Shown: piece after piece, positions 1 through 11,100 of the stretch | Layout: the number at the start of each line of letters is the position of its first letter | Numbering within the stretch: the first letter of the stretch is position 1 | DNA from: Aplidium turbinatum | Lineage: Eukaryota > Chordata > Ascidiacea > Aplousobranchia > Polyclinidae | Reading direction: 5' to 3' | Length of the DNA: 64,000 bases | NCBI GenBank assembly: GCA_918807975.1 | Contig: OU964934.1 | Location: 9,920,001-9,984,000, forward strand | Translations under genes and position numbers: made by a program | Notes under the pieces: model-generated | The model's database searches: none | What the model was told of the DNA's origin: nothing | Seen by the model: the letters and a program-made list of their open reading frames with translations, nothing else

Positions 1-305
1 CACAGGTTTTCAATGTGGTTCGTATGAACCCCTGTGGCCGAAACATAATGATGGTGATGGTTGACCGTTTGGTGGCGATATCCAAGATCTAAAAACATAC
101 GAAAGCAACTTTAAATAAATTTCAGCGTAAAATGCTTGCTGCAATGGTTTCCAAATAGAAATAACAAAAACATGTTAAATTGGTAAATTTATTTTTAATG
201 GATGCATAGGCTAATTCTTTTGACATGAGCCATCGTGCTTTTTGAAAAGGAGCTGTGCAATTAAGTGGCGAGGTCAGTTGATTGTTTTTTCTGCTCCCAA
301 AGTAA
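1..305. other. Intergenic start of window
   Basis: No gene is visible here. The first 60 bases end in a run of ATG/GTG triplets, which resembles the tail of the LINE 3' end at 41008-41276. It may be the last part of such an element entering from the left edge, but too little is present to be sure. Confidence 0.3.
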
Positions 306-313
306 CTTTAAAT

Positions 314-1063
314 CAGTGTTTCTCAACCTTTTTTGGCCCAAAGCCCCCTTTATGAACTGGCAAAATTTTACCGCCTCCCAACAAAAACGATTAATTATGA
401 AAAGCGAATATAAAACAATAAATATTATTTATTCTACAAAAAGTGCTCAATGCCAAGCAAAAAGACAAGCAGAGCGATATAATTATCTCAAATATAGTTA
501 CCAGTCTCTAAAACCCTTACAGCCTGTTTTACCCTAAAAAGGGGATCATCAGAAGGTCCTTATTCAAATAGAATTATATTTCTATTAGAATAAGGACCTT
601 TTGATGATCCCCTTTTAGGGTGAAACAGGCTGTAAGGGTTTTAGAGACTAGTAACTATATTTGATGAAAAGCAATATATGTTTGCGAGCATGAAAATAGT
701 ATAGGCCTACTGGTAGTCAGTGTGAACCTTGGGCTTGGTGAGAAAGTGTCAGTTTCTTTACATCCGGTGTAAAGCCAGTGAGAAACATTCGAAGATCACC
801 TCTTATGGATATGTCAAGTGGGATTCGCTGTTTGGTATGTAGCAGAACAACATGAATCCCTTTTCCACCAGGTATGAGGTAGGAAATGCTACCACGTAGA
901 TACGTGCTCTTTGACAAAATCGTTACGCTGGGCGGTAGATGGGTTAAACCAAAATGCACCCTAGTAATCAAAACGCCCCCTTAATCCGAAGTGATCATAC
1001 CGCCGCCCTGCAAAATCAAAAACGCCCCCTGGGGGGCGGTACCGCCCACGTTGAGAACCACTG
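314..1063. mobile_element. hAT-type non-autonomous element (MITE)
   Basis: The left end reads CAGTGTTTCTCAACC and the right end is its imperfect inverse, GTTGAGAACCACTG. Both are typical hAT termini. The element is flanked by a perfect 8-bp target duplication, CTTTAAAT, at 306-313 and 1064-1071. It has no transposase. A long hairpin lies inside it (489-665). The perfect duplication suggests a fairly recent insertion. Confidence 0.88.
489..665. repeat. Long near-perfect hairpin inside the hAT MITE
   Basis: About 80 bases on the left (489-570) recur as the reverse complement on the right (583-665), separated by a short AT-rich loop near 576. Only a few mismatches are visible. It is either an insertion inside the MITE or its own fold-back core. 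Confidence 0.85.
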
Positions 1064-1071
1064 CTTTAAAT

Positions 1072-1796
1072 GGTTAACTGTTGTTAACAGTTTCTACACT
1101 ATGAATAAGTTGTATCAAGTGGGACTTGGCATGACAGTTTAAGCCAAATGGTTGGGTCTGATGCTATCACAACAGAAAAGTACACATTGTACTGTGATAT
1201 GTCTTCAGACAAGCTAAACACAAACTGGTGGTTGAATGACCAATGGGACTGTGCAAGCAATCAATTTTGGGACATATTCTTAGGTTATTTTAAGGCTGAA
1301 AGGAATTTTTTTCACTTAAAAAGTATTTTTCGCTAGGGATGTAGATAAGAGCTACTGCTTTATTTTTGTACAATCTTGAAAAGCCTTATTACACTACACT
1401 TTGCTATAGATCATGGCAAAAGTATATACCTTTTTAGATTTCAATTCATTGAACCTTTAAAGTGTCTTATTTTATCATGTCTGAAAAGAAAAGCGGGTTT
1501 ATTTATTGATGAAAACCAAGAAAACAAGTTCTGCTTCTTCTCTTGAGTCTCTTTCATTCCATCATACCCTTGACAATCAATTGATGTATTTAGCAAAGTG
1601 TCCCCTGGCACATAGACCCTTGTCCCATTGATCATGTATGTAAGCAACCTATGGGACAGTTGTCTGACACTTTTTAATGATGAAAAAAAACGATAAAGAA
1701 TATTAGCCTACAGTCATCACTGTTTTGATTTCATGTTATGAAACAATGACTAAACTTTGCAATAAAATTGCTTTAGTTCATGATTTGCTTTAAAAA
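1072..1796. other. Intergenic, nothing recognised
   Basis: This is AT-rich sequence with only short open frames on both strands. None resembles a known protein, and I saw no terminal repeats or target duplications. Confidence 0.4.
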
Positions 1797-3300
1797 AATC
1801 GTGATCACGCAGGGCGTGAACTGAAAGACGATCGATTCGCCATTGAAATGCATTGGGCAAAAGCTTCGTTGGGGGGCTGTCTTCGAACAACGATTGCTCG
1901 CATATTAAATAAGATATAAAAATGAAAGTTAACACTTCAATAAACAGTAATATGTTCTTTTAATTGGTTGTCGTTAAATGTTTTTATCATTGCAAATAAA
2001 CTTTTGATAATGGTTTGAATTTGGTCAAGTTTAGGTGGCCACTAGATGGAGCTAGTAATATTTTGGGATTTGATATTAACTTAGTTGGTTAGATCTATAC
2101 TTGTGCTTTTCAACGATAGCAAATCTGTTGAAATTGAGCAAGAAATGAATAAATGGGAGACAATTAATTATCGTGAACAAGCAGGGCGTGAACTGAAAGA
2201 CGATCGATTCGCCATTGAAATGCATTGGGCAAAAGCTTCGTTGGGGGGCTGTCTTCGAACAACGATTGCTCATATAATAAATAAGATATAAAAATGAAGG
2301 TTAGCCCTTCAATAAACAGTGACATGTTCTTTCAATTGGATTTGATTTAGATTGTTTATCATTTAAAATGAAGTTTTGGTGATGGTTTGCATTTGGTCAA
2401 GTTTAGGTGGCCACTAGATGGAGCTAGTAGTATTTTGGGACTTGATATTAACTTAGTTGGTTAGATCTATGCTTGTGCTTTTCAACGATAGCAAATCTGT
2501 TGAAATTGAGCAAGAAATGAATAAATGGGAGACAATTAATTATCGTGAACACGCAGGGCGTGAACTGAAAGACGATCGATTCGCCATTGAAATGCATTGG
2601 GCAAAAGCTTCGTTGGGGGGCTGTCTTCGAACAACGATTGCTCGCATATTGAATAAGATATAAAAATGAAGGTTAGCCCTTCAATAAACAGTAATATGTT
2701 CTTTTAATTGGTTGTCGTTAAAATGTTTTTATCATTGCAAATAAACTTTTGATAATGGTTTGAATTTGGTCAAGTTTAGGTGGCCACTAGATGAAGCTAG
2801 AAGTATTTTGGGACTTGGTATTAACTTAGTTGGTTAGATCTATGCTTCTGCTTTTCAACGATAGCAAATCTGTTAAAATTGAGCAAGAAATGAATAAATG
2901 GGAGACAATTAATTATCGTGATCACATAGGGCGTGAACTGAAAGACGATCGATTCGTCATTGAAATGCATTGGGCAAAAGCTTCGTTGGGGGGCTGTCTT
3001 CGAACAACGATTGCTCGCATATTAAATAAGATATAAAAATGAAAGTTAGTACTTCAATACACAGTAACATGTTCTTTTAATTGGATTTGATTTAGATTGT
3101 TTATGATTTAAAATGAAGTTTTGGTGAAGTTTTGGTTGAAGTTTTGATGGTCAAGTTTAGGTGACCACTAGATGGAGCTAGTAGTATTTTGGGACTTGGT
3201 ATTAACTTAGTTGGTTAGATCTATGCTTGTGCTTTCCTACGATAGCAAATTTGTTGAAATTGAACAACAAATCAATAAATGGGAGACAATTTCTTTCCGG
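1797..3300 (+). repeat. Tandem array, unit about 372 bp, four-plus copies
   Basis: A unit of about 372 bp repeats head to tail. The marker CCACTAGATGGAGC (one base altered in the third copy) starts at 2039, 2411, 2784 and 3165, giving spacings of 372, 373 and 381. The first copy is 5'-truncated at about 1797 and the last diverges after about 3290. Copies two to four keep one open frame of about 65-68 codons (2085-2291, 2457-2663, 2830-3036). It ends in a shared LGGCLRTTIA-type C-terminus, although the first of the three has no ATG near its start. I do not recognise the peptide. The frame could be coding or simply unbroken because the copies are young. Confidence 0.85.
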
Positions 3301-4067
3301 TGTGTTTCAGTGCATTTCCACCCCGCTCTTCCTCTTTCATAATAGTCTATTCCAATATGTGTGACGTCATCATTTTTTCCGGTTGACCAACAGGGCGTCT
3401 TGTGCAAGAGCACCGGTTACTTTACTTGGTCTGTGTTTTGAGAAGTCACTGAGACAGACTAGTTTTGATGTGAAGTAAAGCCAATTACTGTAATTATTAT
3501 TGGTGCTCATTCACAAAGGTGGGCAGTAACTAGTTAAAAAAGTAACTAGTTACATTACTAGTTACTTTTTGAGTAACTGTAACTGTAACTTCGTTACTTT
3601 TTTGAAAAAGTAACGATAAGCAGTAACTAGCTACTATTTTAGCGTTTTTCAACAGTTACTAGTTACAGTTACTTGATTTCCCAAACAAAAATTGGTCGTT
3701 TGTTTTTCAGTTTATGGCAGTTTTTTTGTAGTGGTCAAATTATTTGTTTGGAAGAGATTATAGGCATTCGAGACAAGCAGCGAGGTTGTGTACAGAAAGG
3801 AGCTGTGTAAACTGCAACATAGAATTTTGCGGTGTACGATCGACAAAAAGAAGGTCGCGTAAACTGCGAGATAAGATTTCGCAGTGTTCTATAAGGATTG
3901 ATGTCTGTGACGCCACAATCCTTTGTTTGTTCCCCCACTAAGCTGTCTGTTTTTAGAAATTTCAGGTTCTCCTTTTTTGTAAAGCGATTCTTTTTTTGTA
4001 GATTGTGGTTATATAGCTTTGAGCACAGGTAGACGAAATAGTCAGTACTCAGTAGACGAAAGTCGAA

Positions 4068-4776
4068 ATGGATAAGTTTCTGTCTAAAGTATGCGAGACT
4101 GAAACAAACCCCACTGGTTATGCGACTAATATGCCAATCTCTGGATATTCTGCAATCAGAAGAGAAGGCATATATGGGTATACTGCTACCAACCTTGGGC
4201 ATGACGCGGAAAAGACTACAAGAAATTCGAAACTGCAACAAGGTGGCTGTTTGGCTGCCATTACTTACCCGATTGTTGGAATCTTTGCAAAACAGATTTG
4301 GCCATGTCTTTGATGATAGCGACTGCCAGTTAGCTGCTGCGTTTCACCCACAATTCCGACTGTCTTGGCTTTACAAGGGTGAAGAAATTAAGACGGCTCT
4401 ACATCTCAAAATTGTTAACTTATTACAGAACCATAGCAATTTCAACATCGACGATGCAACAAGTAACCGTGACACTGATGTTGACAGGAATGAAGCAGAT
4501 GACTTTTTTGCTTCGTTATTTGAAAACACAAAAAAGAAAGCGAGTGCGGCAAAAATTTTAAATGAATTTCTCGAACGTAACCCAACAAAGGCGGTTACGT
4601 CTGATGCATTTCCCAATGACGCCATGAGGCGTTTGTTATTGCGATACAATACCCCTATCCCCTCCAGTGCTGCTGTTGAAAGACTGCTCTCCCTTGGAAA
4701 GGACATTTTAAAGCCAAAGCAAGCTGGACTTAGCAATCAACATTTTGAAATACTGATGTTTGTAAAAAGAAATTGA
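4068..4776 (+). pseudogene. hAT transposase, deleted; C-terminal domain kept
   Basis: The frame from 4120 to 4776 (218 codons) carries the hAT C-terminal dimerisation signature: SSAAVERLLSLGKDILKPK, followed by AGLSNQHFEILMFVK. Upstream, residues resembling the end of the catalytic region are present (QNRFGHVFDD, then LAAAFHPQFRLSWL). A likely original start at 4068 (MDKFLSKV) is in a different frame. The BED finger and most of the DDE core are missing, so the protein is a truncated remnant and not a working enzyme. Confidence 0.85.
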
Positions 4777-4866
4777 TGTTGTGCCTCTTCGTTCATTTTA
4801 GATACGTTATACGTACCCGTATAAAAATATTGACACCCCCTACTGCTTATCACGGAATGTCCAGTG

Positions 4867-5357
4867 CAGTGCCGGTCTTTGGAGTGTGCAAACTGTGCGA
4901 TAGCACAGGGTGGCCCGCAATTTAGGTGGCCCGGCCCAATTTAGGTGGATAGCCAGCAAATTAGGTGGCCCGCAATTTAGAAAATGCAGAAAACATAGAG
5001 ACTCAGCTTTATTTCCGAAAAATGCCAAAGAAAACATGATCTTATCCTTTTGCTATGCCACCGGACAGCATCATTTTACAGTAATATTCATACCCAAATT
5101 TTTGTTGAACATGCTCTCCAATTGCACCAAATTCAAAGTAACTTTTCAAAATTTTCTGCGGGAGACCCCCCAGACCCTCTGCCGCTGGGGGTCACCTTCG
5201 GCAAACACGCCGTCAGCCTTCGCACGCCGGCCGTCAACCCCCTCTCTCCTTTCAAAATACCTAGCTACGCTACAGAATTGGATGATTTGGATAAGTGTCA
5301 TTGGGGCCCGCAAAGCATATTCCGCACAGGGCTCGAAATACCCTAAGACCGGCACTG
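4867..5357. mobile_element. hAT-type MITE nested in the hAT transposon
   Basis: The termini are inverted copies, CAGTGCCGGTCTT on the left and AAGACCGGCACTG on the right. The 8-bp duplications at 4859-4866 (GTCCAGTG) and 5358-5365 (GTCCTGTG) differ at one base. There are GGTGGCCCGCAATTTAGG-type short repeats near the left end. It inserted just downstream of the transposase stop codon, and itself contains a fragment of another hAT family at 4984-5275. Confidence 0.85.
4984..5275. mobile_element. Fragment of the CAGTGGCGTAGCC hAT family
   Basis: The sequence matches the interiors of the elements at 6113-6545 and 50160-50396, including the segments GAAAACATAGAGACT and CACCAAATTCAAAGTAA. The right end (CTAGCTACGCTACAG) is preserved; the left end is missing. 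It is the innermost level of the nest. Confidence 0.75.
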
Positions 5358-6112
5358 GTCCTGTGCATGTTATTTTTTCAATTATTTATTGTTTCAAATT
5401 TGGTAGGCGGCGTTTTGGAGTTAGATTATGGAATCTTAGAAGCATTACCGTATAGTAGCCTATGTGGACAGCTAGAAGAGTGGTCGCTGTTTTGTAGTTA
5501 GGCAACAGCTACGAACAAAGTATCATTTTGCCCTTTATCATGTATTTTTCAACTTGTATTATACTTCATGCAAAGAAGAGTAGTTGTAGATCAGTACTCA
5601 TATGCAACCATTTTCTTTGAAAAGTAACTGTAACTAGTAACTGTAACTGTAACTAGTTACTTTTTAAAAAACGGTAACTGTAACTGAAACTAGTTACTTT
5701 TTGAGCGAAGTAACTGTAACTGTAACTCAGTTACTTTGAAAGTAACTAGTGCCCACCACTGCTCATTCACAATTCGTCCTTTTGGGATGATGACGTCATG
5801 AAACGTCACACAGGTTGGAATGGACTATTATAAACAAGGAAGTACGGGGTGGAAATGCACTGAAAAACACCTGAAGGAAATTGTCTCCTATTTATTCATT
5901 TGTTGTTCAATTTCAACAAATTTGCTATCGTTGGAAATCACAAGCATAGATCTAACCAACTAAGTTAATACCAAGTCCCAAAATAGTACTAGCTCCATCT
6001 GGTGACCACCTAAACTTGACTAAATTCAAGCCATTATCAAAAGTTTACTTTATGATAAAACATTAAACGACAGCCAATTAAAAGAACATGTTACTGTGTT
6101 ACTAACCCTAAC

Positions 6113-6545
6113 CAGTGGCGTAGCCAAGGGGGAGGGGGGGTTTGGGGGTTACAACCTGTGTTACAACTTTGGCATGCGTGTGACGTAACGATATTGAGAA
6201 TGACGCTTTCAGTGTACAAAAAAATTGCCTAATTTTAAACAAAATTGCATTAAAAGAGCAAGTTTTGCCAATACCAAACATCTCAGCCAGGAATTAGCAA
6301 TAAGAAAACATAAAGACTTAGCTAATTTCCGAAAAATGCCGGAGAAAACATAATCTTATTCTTTTGCTATGCCACCAGACACCACCATTTTACAGGAATA
6401 TTGGTAACCACATTCTTGTTGAAAATGCTCTCAGAATGCACCAAATTCAAAGTAATTTTTCAAAATTTTCTGGAAAAGGCCCCCCAGACCCTCCGCCGCT
6501 GGGTCGTCAAAACCCTCCCTTTCAAAATTCCTGGCTACGCTACTG
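6113..6545. mobile_element. hAT-type MITE, CAGTGGCGTAGCC family
   Basis: The left end is CAGTGGCGTAGCCA and the right end is its inverse TGGCTACGCTACTG. A perfect 8-bp duplication, ACCCTAAC, flanks it at 6105-6112 and 6546-6553. It is inserted at the distal edge of the inverted arm that ends near 6104. Confidence 0.9.
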
Positions 6546-6654
6546 ACCCTAACTCAGTGCATTTATAACTCAGTCCGGTACAGGTTTATAATTATTTATA
6601 CTAGGTTAGCCTACTGGTTGATGCAGCCCCCCCATGTTTTGAGACCACGAGCCG

Positions 6655-6935
6655 CCACTGATGTACATACATAGGCTACATAGCCTACAGTTAAATCGCC
6701 GCAGTCACAACTATTGCGCGATCAACTGATTGCTCGCCTATAGTGACGCAGACTGTACAGTCGCACGCTTCGCTGCACACGCCCATTCTCATTCTGAAAG
6801 CTCTGACAAAAGCGGGCGCGGAATGCTGATCAGACCGCAATCGGGCAAAATTTTTTTGAAAATCGTTTTATGGTAGCATGTTAAACACAAAGAACGTGTA
6901 CAATCGCCAAGTCAAGTTTTTCCATTAATATCCCT
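6655..6935 (-). mobile_element. TTAA-flanked MITE fragment (T2/Kolobok-like)
   Basis: This is the inverse of the left part of the element at 13326-14074, sharing the segment CACGTTCTTTGTGTTTAACA and the following GC-richer block. The outer end is AGGGATAT read on the minus strand, next to TTAA at 6936-6939. The other end is lost. A TTAA target and AGGG-like ends are the pattern of T2-type MITEs of the Kolobok group. Confidence 0.7.
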
Positions 6936-7211
6936 TTAAATAAAATATCAGTAATTTCATTGAGAAAAAAATATGCAAAAGAGCTTCTAAATCAAGACAA
7001 ACTTTGTCAACATTTTTTAAGAGACGAGCGATCCCCTCAGATTCCTTATCTCACTATTGACACTTTCAGACCTCAACTTTTATTGTTTATCGTTTCTTAC
7101 AGTTTTTCGGTTTGTTAAAACTCAGATAGCTACGTGCCTCATGATCCTCTCAAACTTTTTTTGATCCACAACTGATCAAGGCTACAGCTTTCCATTCAGA
7201 AGCGTCTAGGC

Positions 7212-7655
7212 CAGGGGCGCCGGAAGCGGAGGGCAGGTGGGGGCGGATGTCCCCCTCCCCCCAAATTTTTTTGTGGATGAGGAGCGGGGGGGCAATGGTG
7301 CCCTTTTAAGGTCATGTAAGCTACTGCACATTTTGAAATACGATATAACAATTTCAGCTATTCGCTTTTGCCTAATTATAATCTTTCATTTCTGCCTCAA
7401 AATAATATTCACGACACAAAATTCTGTATTAAACTGGGTTAACCTACATCATCATAGCATAGCATGATGCTCTTTTTTGCCATTGTTCTTTGTATTTCGG
7501 ACACTTGTATTATTACTCGATGATGAGCTGATGGATGAGCATTATCGCTATATTTTATCTTAAAACTTAAAAAAAAGGCCTTTCAGCAACAAAAGTGCCC
7601 TTTTTTCATAATCCTGCCACCCCCCCCCCAGTCAAAAACCCTTTCGGCGCCCCTG
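7212..7655. mobile_element. hAT-type MITE with GGGGCGCC ends
   Basis: The left end is CAGGGGCGCCGGAA and the right end is the inverse TTTCGGCGCCCCTG. Flanking 8-mers GTCTAGGC (7204-7211) and GCCTTGGC (7656-7663) match at six of eight positions, so this is an older insertion. G-rich and C-rich runs lie just inside the ends. Confidence 0.8.
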
Positions 7656-7759
7656 GCCTTGGCCTATAGTGAATGAAATAATTTGCAGATACCGGTAACA
7701 ACACTTTAACAAGCAGAAACTTCACTCTGTCAATCCAAGTGATAGGACCAGTGCCAGGA

Positions 7760-7860
7760 GTTGAAAGCTGCCCTAAGTAGTCTATGCAAAACTGCCAGCA
7801 TTAGACGTTCCACAAAAACTTCCCAGTCCGAGGTTAAAGATTCCTACATTCAATTGAATC
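7760..7860 (+). mobile_element. 3' fragment of tRNA-derived SINE
   Basis: The segment with TGCAAAACTGCCAG and TTCCCAGTC, then AAAGATTC, matches the 3' part of the complete SINE at 43531-43811. It is 5'-truncated and diverged. Confidence 0.6.
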
Positions 7861-8162
7861 ACAGTTTTGCTTACGTCTTTTTGAAAAACATGCAAGCATC
7901 GAAAAGGTTTGATTTACTGTGGTCTGCTTTCAAAAGAAACTTTTGTAAAATATTGTGATAGCCTAAGATTTAAAACTGTTAAAACTGAAGAAAATTACTG
8001 AATGCAGCTTTATAGAGATAGTAAACGGAAACCTTTCTGGTGACGTAGGCTACTGTCAAATTCAATTTGCCCCGGGCAATAGCTATCCGAGAACAGCAAT
8101 AAAAAGATTCATCATCTAGGCTACCTACTTAGTCAGTGTTATTCAGTTCATTTGAAAAGATC

Positions 8163-11100
8163 ATGAGTGAAATAGTTGCGAGAAAATGTTCTCAATGGGA
8201 CAAAGCTTCTGTTGATAGTGGATTTAGTTCTGATGCGGAGAGACAAAATCATTTGAAACACCAACATCGCAAAACAAAATCATTACACAACAATGCTGTC
8301 ACAGTAGCTGAAACAAAAGAGCTCCTTTCTAAAGAAATGAAGACTGAAGCGAACAGTTCAAGATCACTTCCTTTACTTTTTCGAGTCATCAAAACCAGTG
8401 ATTCTGTGGAGTGGAATGACGTCACTCTAAAAGATTTCGATCACGTCCGATACTTGGGAGGAGGTGGATATGCAAGGGTGGATTTAATTAAATTGACAAG
8501 GTATGACTATTCAGAAGAATAAAAGAATGTCATATTAGATTAAATAGTCGTTGTAAAATGTGTATTTTAATTTACACTAGTTGACATATGTTTAATTGTT
8601 TATTGTAGGCCTTGTAACGTACGTTATGGTCGATAGCAACATCTTTACATGACCAAGCATGGTCGCATCGATTCAAAGGCTATCCTTCTTTTTTGGCAGT
8701 TTTTACATGCAATGCTTAAAACAGTTTGTAGGCCACGACAGCACACTGTAGCATTTCCAAACAAGCGATAAAGAATCGTATCATGGCCTATCAACTTTAG
8801 ATAGTAGGCAATAAGAAAAAAGAATTGTGAGTAGTCTACAAATGAAAACAAGCTTATTAGCTTTATTAAAATAAGCTGAACCCGAGTAAATTAGCGAGCC
8901 CAAAACATTTTTAATTACAAGCGTCTGTAAAAGTTAATACAGAAATTTGAAAGGATTCTTATTGCTTTGTGCCGTTTCTGCCAACCACTTTTTTAACAAG
9001 TGGAGAGAATCATCAAGAACAAGATGGAGACAGACGTGAAATTGTAGAACTACTACACAGTCTCTATCAACAAAAATGCGTTCTAACATTTACATGGTAC
9101 AGTCTACCCCAACCATCGTGGGACATTAGGAAATAAGATGGTAGACAAGAAAGAAAAAACAGAAAAAGAACTTGAGAAAGGAAACTGGCACCACACAGCT
9201 GCAAACGCAGCCATAACAATAAAAGGTCCTCCAAAACAGCACAAACGTTTGCGAGACATCTATACCGGTGACGAAAGAGAAGAAAAAATCTATCGCATTG
9301 AAGAACTACAACTGACTCATAAGAAACAAGTCACGACAGGCAGACTTCGCAGCGTTTATCATCCGGATCTCCTGATAGCCTACTGGCAGCACAAGACTCG
9401 AAGATCAGAAGACATCGTATGTTGCAGCTTCAAGAATGGAGAAGAGACTGTCGAGCATGTCCTGCTGGAGTGCCCAGTTGTCCATCCGTCGACACGCGAC
9501 CAGGTCACTGTCCCGAAGACGATTGCAATGAACCATGATTGGTGCCTAAAGTCTGGGAGAAATGGAAGCAGGTGGCGGAGGTGATCGCGACGACAATCGA
9601 ACAACAATCAATAGTCCTAAATAAAGCGACTGGAAATTGCTCATCACCAACAACAACAACCACCAAGAACAAAAACTACTGACAAACCCATGGATTAAAC
9701 AGATAAACTGATGAGCTTCACCTCATGGAGCTCATCAGTGCAGTGATAGGCTATGTTGTCTAGGCACCGAATACTCTCAACACTTTTCTAAATAAACGAA
9801 ACTAATGCAGAAAATTTAGGCCTAAATACGCATATTTCAGCAGCTTGATTATTTACTTGCAGAAAAGGAAGGCAAGATTTCTTTGCCATGAAAAAAATCA
9901 ACAAACGACACTTTGTTGAACCAAAACAAGTCCGACAGTTCGAAGCCGAAAAAGAAGTTTTGGAATTGGCACGTTCCAGGTAATCACTAATTGTTGTTGA
10001 AAGATACTGTGTAATATAATCAATTTAATTATTACATTGGAACCTACAGTAGAGTAATTACTGCCAGTCTATAGCTGTAGGCCTATAGACCAAGTTATAG
10101 CCATCAACAGTTTATAAGGATGACTGCCGCAAAACGTAAAACAACATTATTTTAAAGATGATATTATTTTGTTAAACCGCTATTTTAAATTCCAACTCAG
10201 TGACAGAGCTTACCATATATAGTAGCCTACCTTTGTGAAACTGGAGTTGACATTTTCTTTCTCCAAACACTCTTCAGAAATTTAAAGAAGGTCACGAACT
10301 AGGCTACTATAATACACAACAAATATAACTTGGAAGGCTACGAACTACTGCAATACACAACAGTTATAACTTATCAGTTTCCATTTGCTTGAGCAATTTT
10401 TAACATATTTTCGACCAATGTAAAGCCTATTTTCAAAATTAAACACCACATGACTTATTTTTCTGATTTATCATTTGTTTGAAAAGGACAAAAAAGGTCA
10501 TGGTTTAATGAAGTATTTTAGAGTTAAAGTGTAATTGTTGTGAACGTAGCTTAGGCTACCGCATTAGTTAATTTTGGCTCACACACAGCAGACATCAAAA
10601 CGTTGCAGAATTTCTTGCCTAAAATGAGATTTGTTGCAGATTTATCCCAAGATTATTTAAGACTTTCTGTTCCTCTAATCACGTTTTTCTGCTGACGGAA
10701 GCGTGCCTTGGAGGAGACCTTTTCTCCTATTTGGAGCGTTCTGGTCCAGTGCAAGTCAATGTTGCTCGTTTCATTGTTGCTTGTGTAATAGAGGCTTTGG
10801 AATATCTTCACCGAGTACTAAGAGTCATCCATCGAGATGTAAAAACGGAAAATCTTTTTATAGGAGATCGAGGTATGTAATTGGATTACAATCGATAAAC
10901 ATTTTACTTTTACAACAATTGATGAGTGACCAAGTTTTGGACGGACATAGCCCCAAGCAATGAACAGTGATCAACTTAAGTTGATCATGAAACTGACTTT
11001 GAACTCTTGTTGTTTCATTGATTATAGCTAGTTGATAACAAACACTACCAGCATTGTTCTATGTTCATTTTCAAACTTCCTCCATAAGAATGTGAGGGAA

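Larger units (their letters stand above)
3514..5761 (+). mobile_element. hAT transposon with internally deleted transposase
   Basis: Termini match the common hAT form: left CAAAGGTGGGCAGTAACTAG, right its inverse ending in CCCACCACTG. The 8-bp duplication CTCATTCA is present at 3506-3513 and 5762-5769. Both subterminal regions are dense with AGTAACTAGTTAC and GTAACTGTAACT repeats. A transposase remnant lies at 4068-4776. A second element is inserted at 4867-5357. Confidence 0.9.
3050..6104. repeat. Inverted arms flanking a hAT insertion
   Basis: The last array unit and the sequence after it (about 3050-3385) recur inverted at about 5780-6104. Shared stretches include the CCACTAGATGG-like marker, the AACTTAGTTGGTTAGATC segment and a GTGACGTCATCA-like segment near the centre. 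The arms are diverged by a few percent to perhaps 15 percent by eye. Before the hAT element at 3514-5761 inserted, the two arms faced each other across a short centre. Together with the tandem array, this is the shape of a fold-back element with tandem sub-repeats in its arm. Confidence 0.75.

Noticed and set aside
6103-6112. Telomere-like TAACCCTAAC
   Set aside because: It is a single short occurrence that became a hAT target duplication, not a telomeric array.
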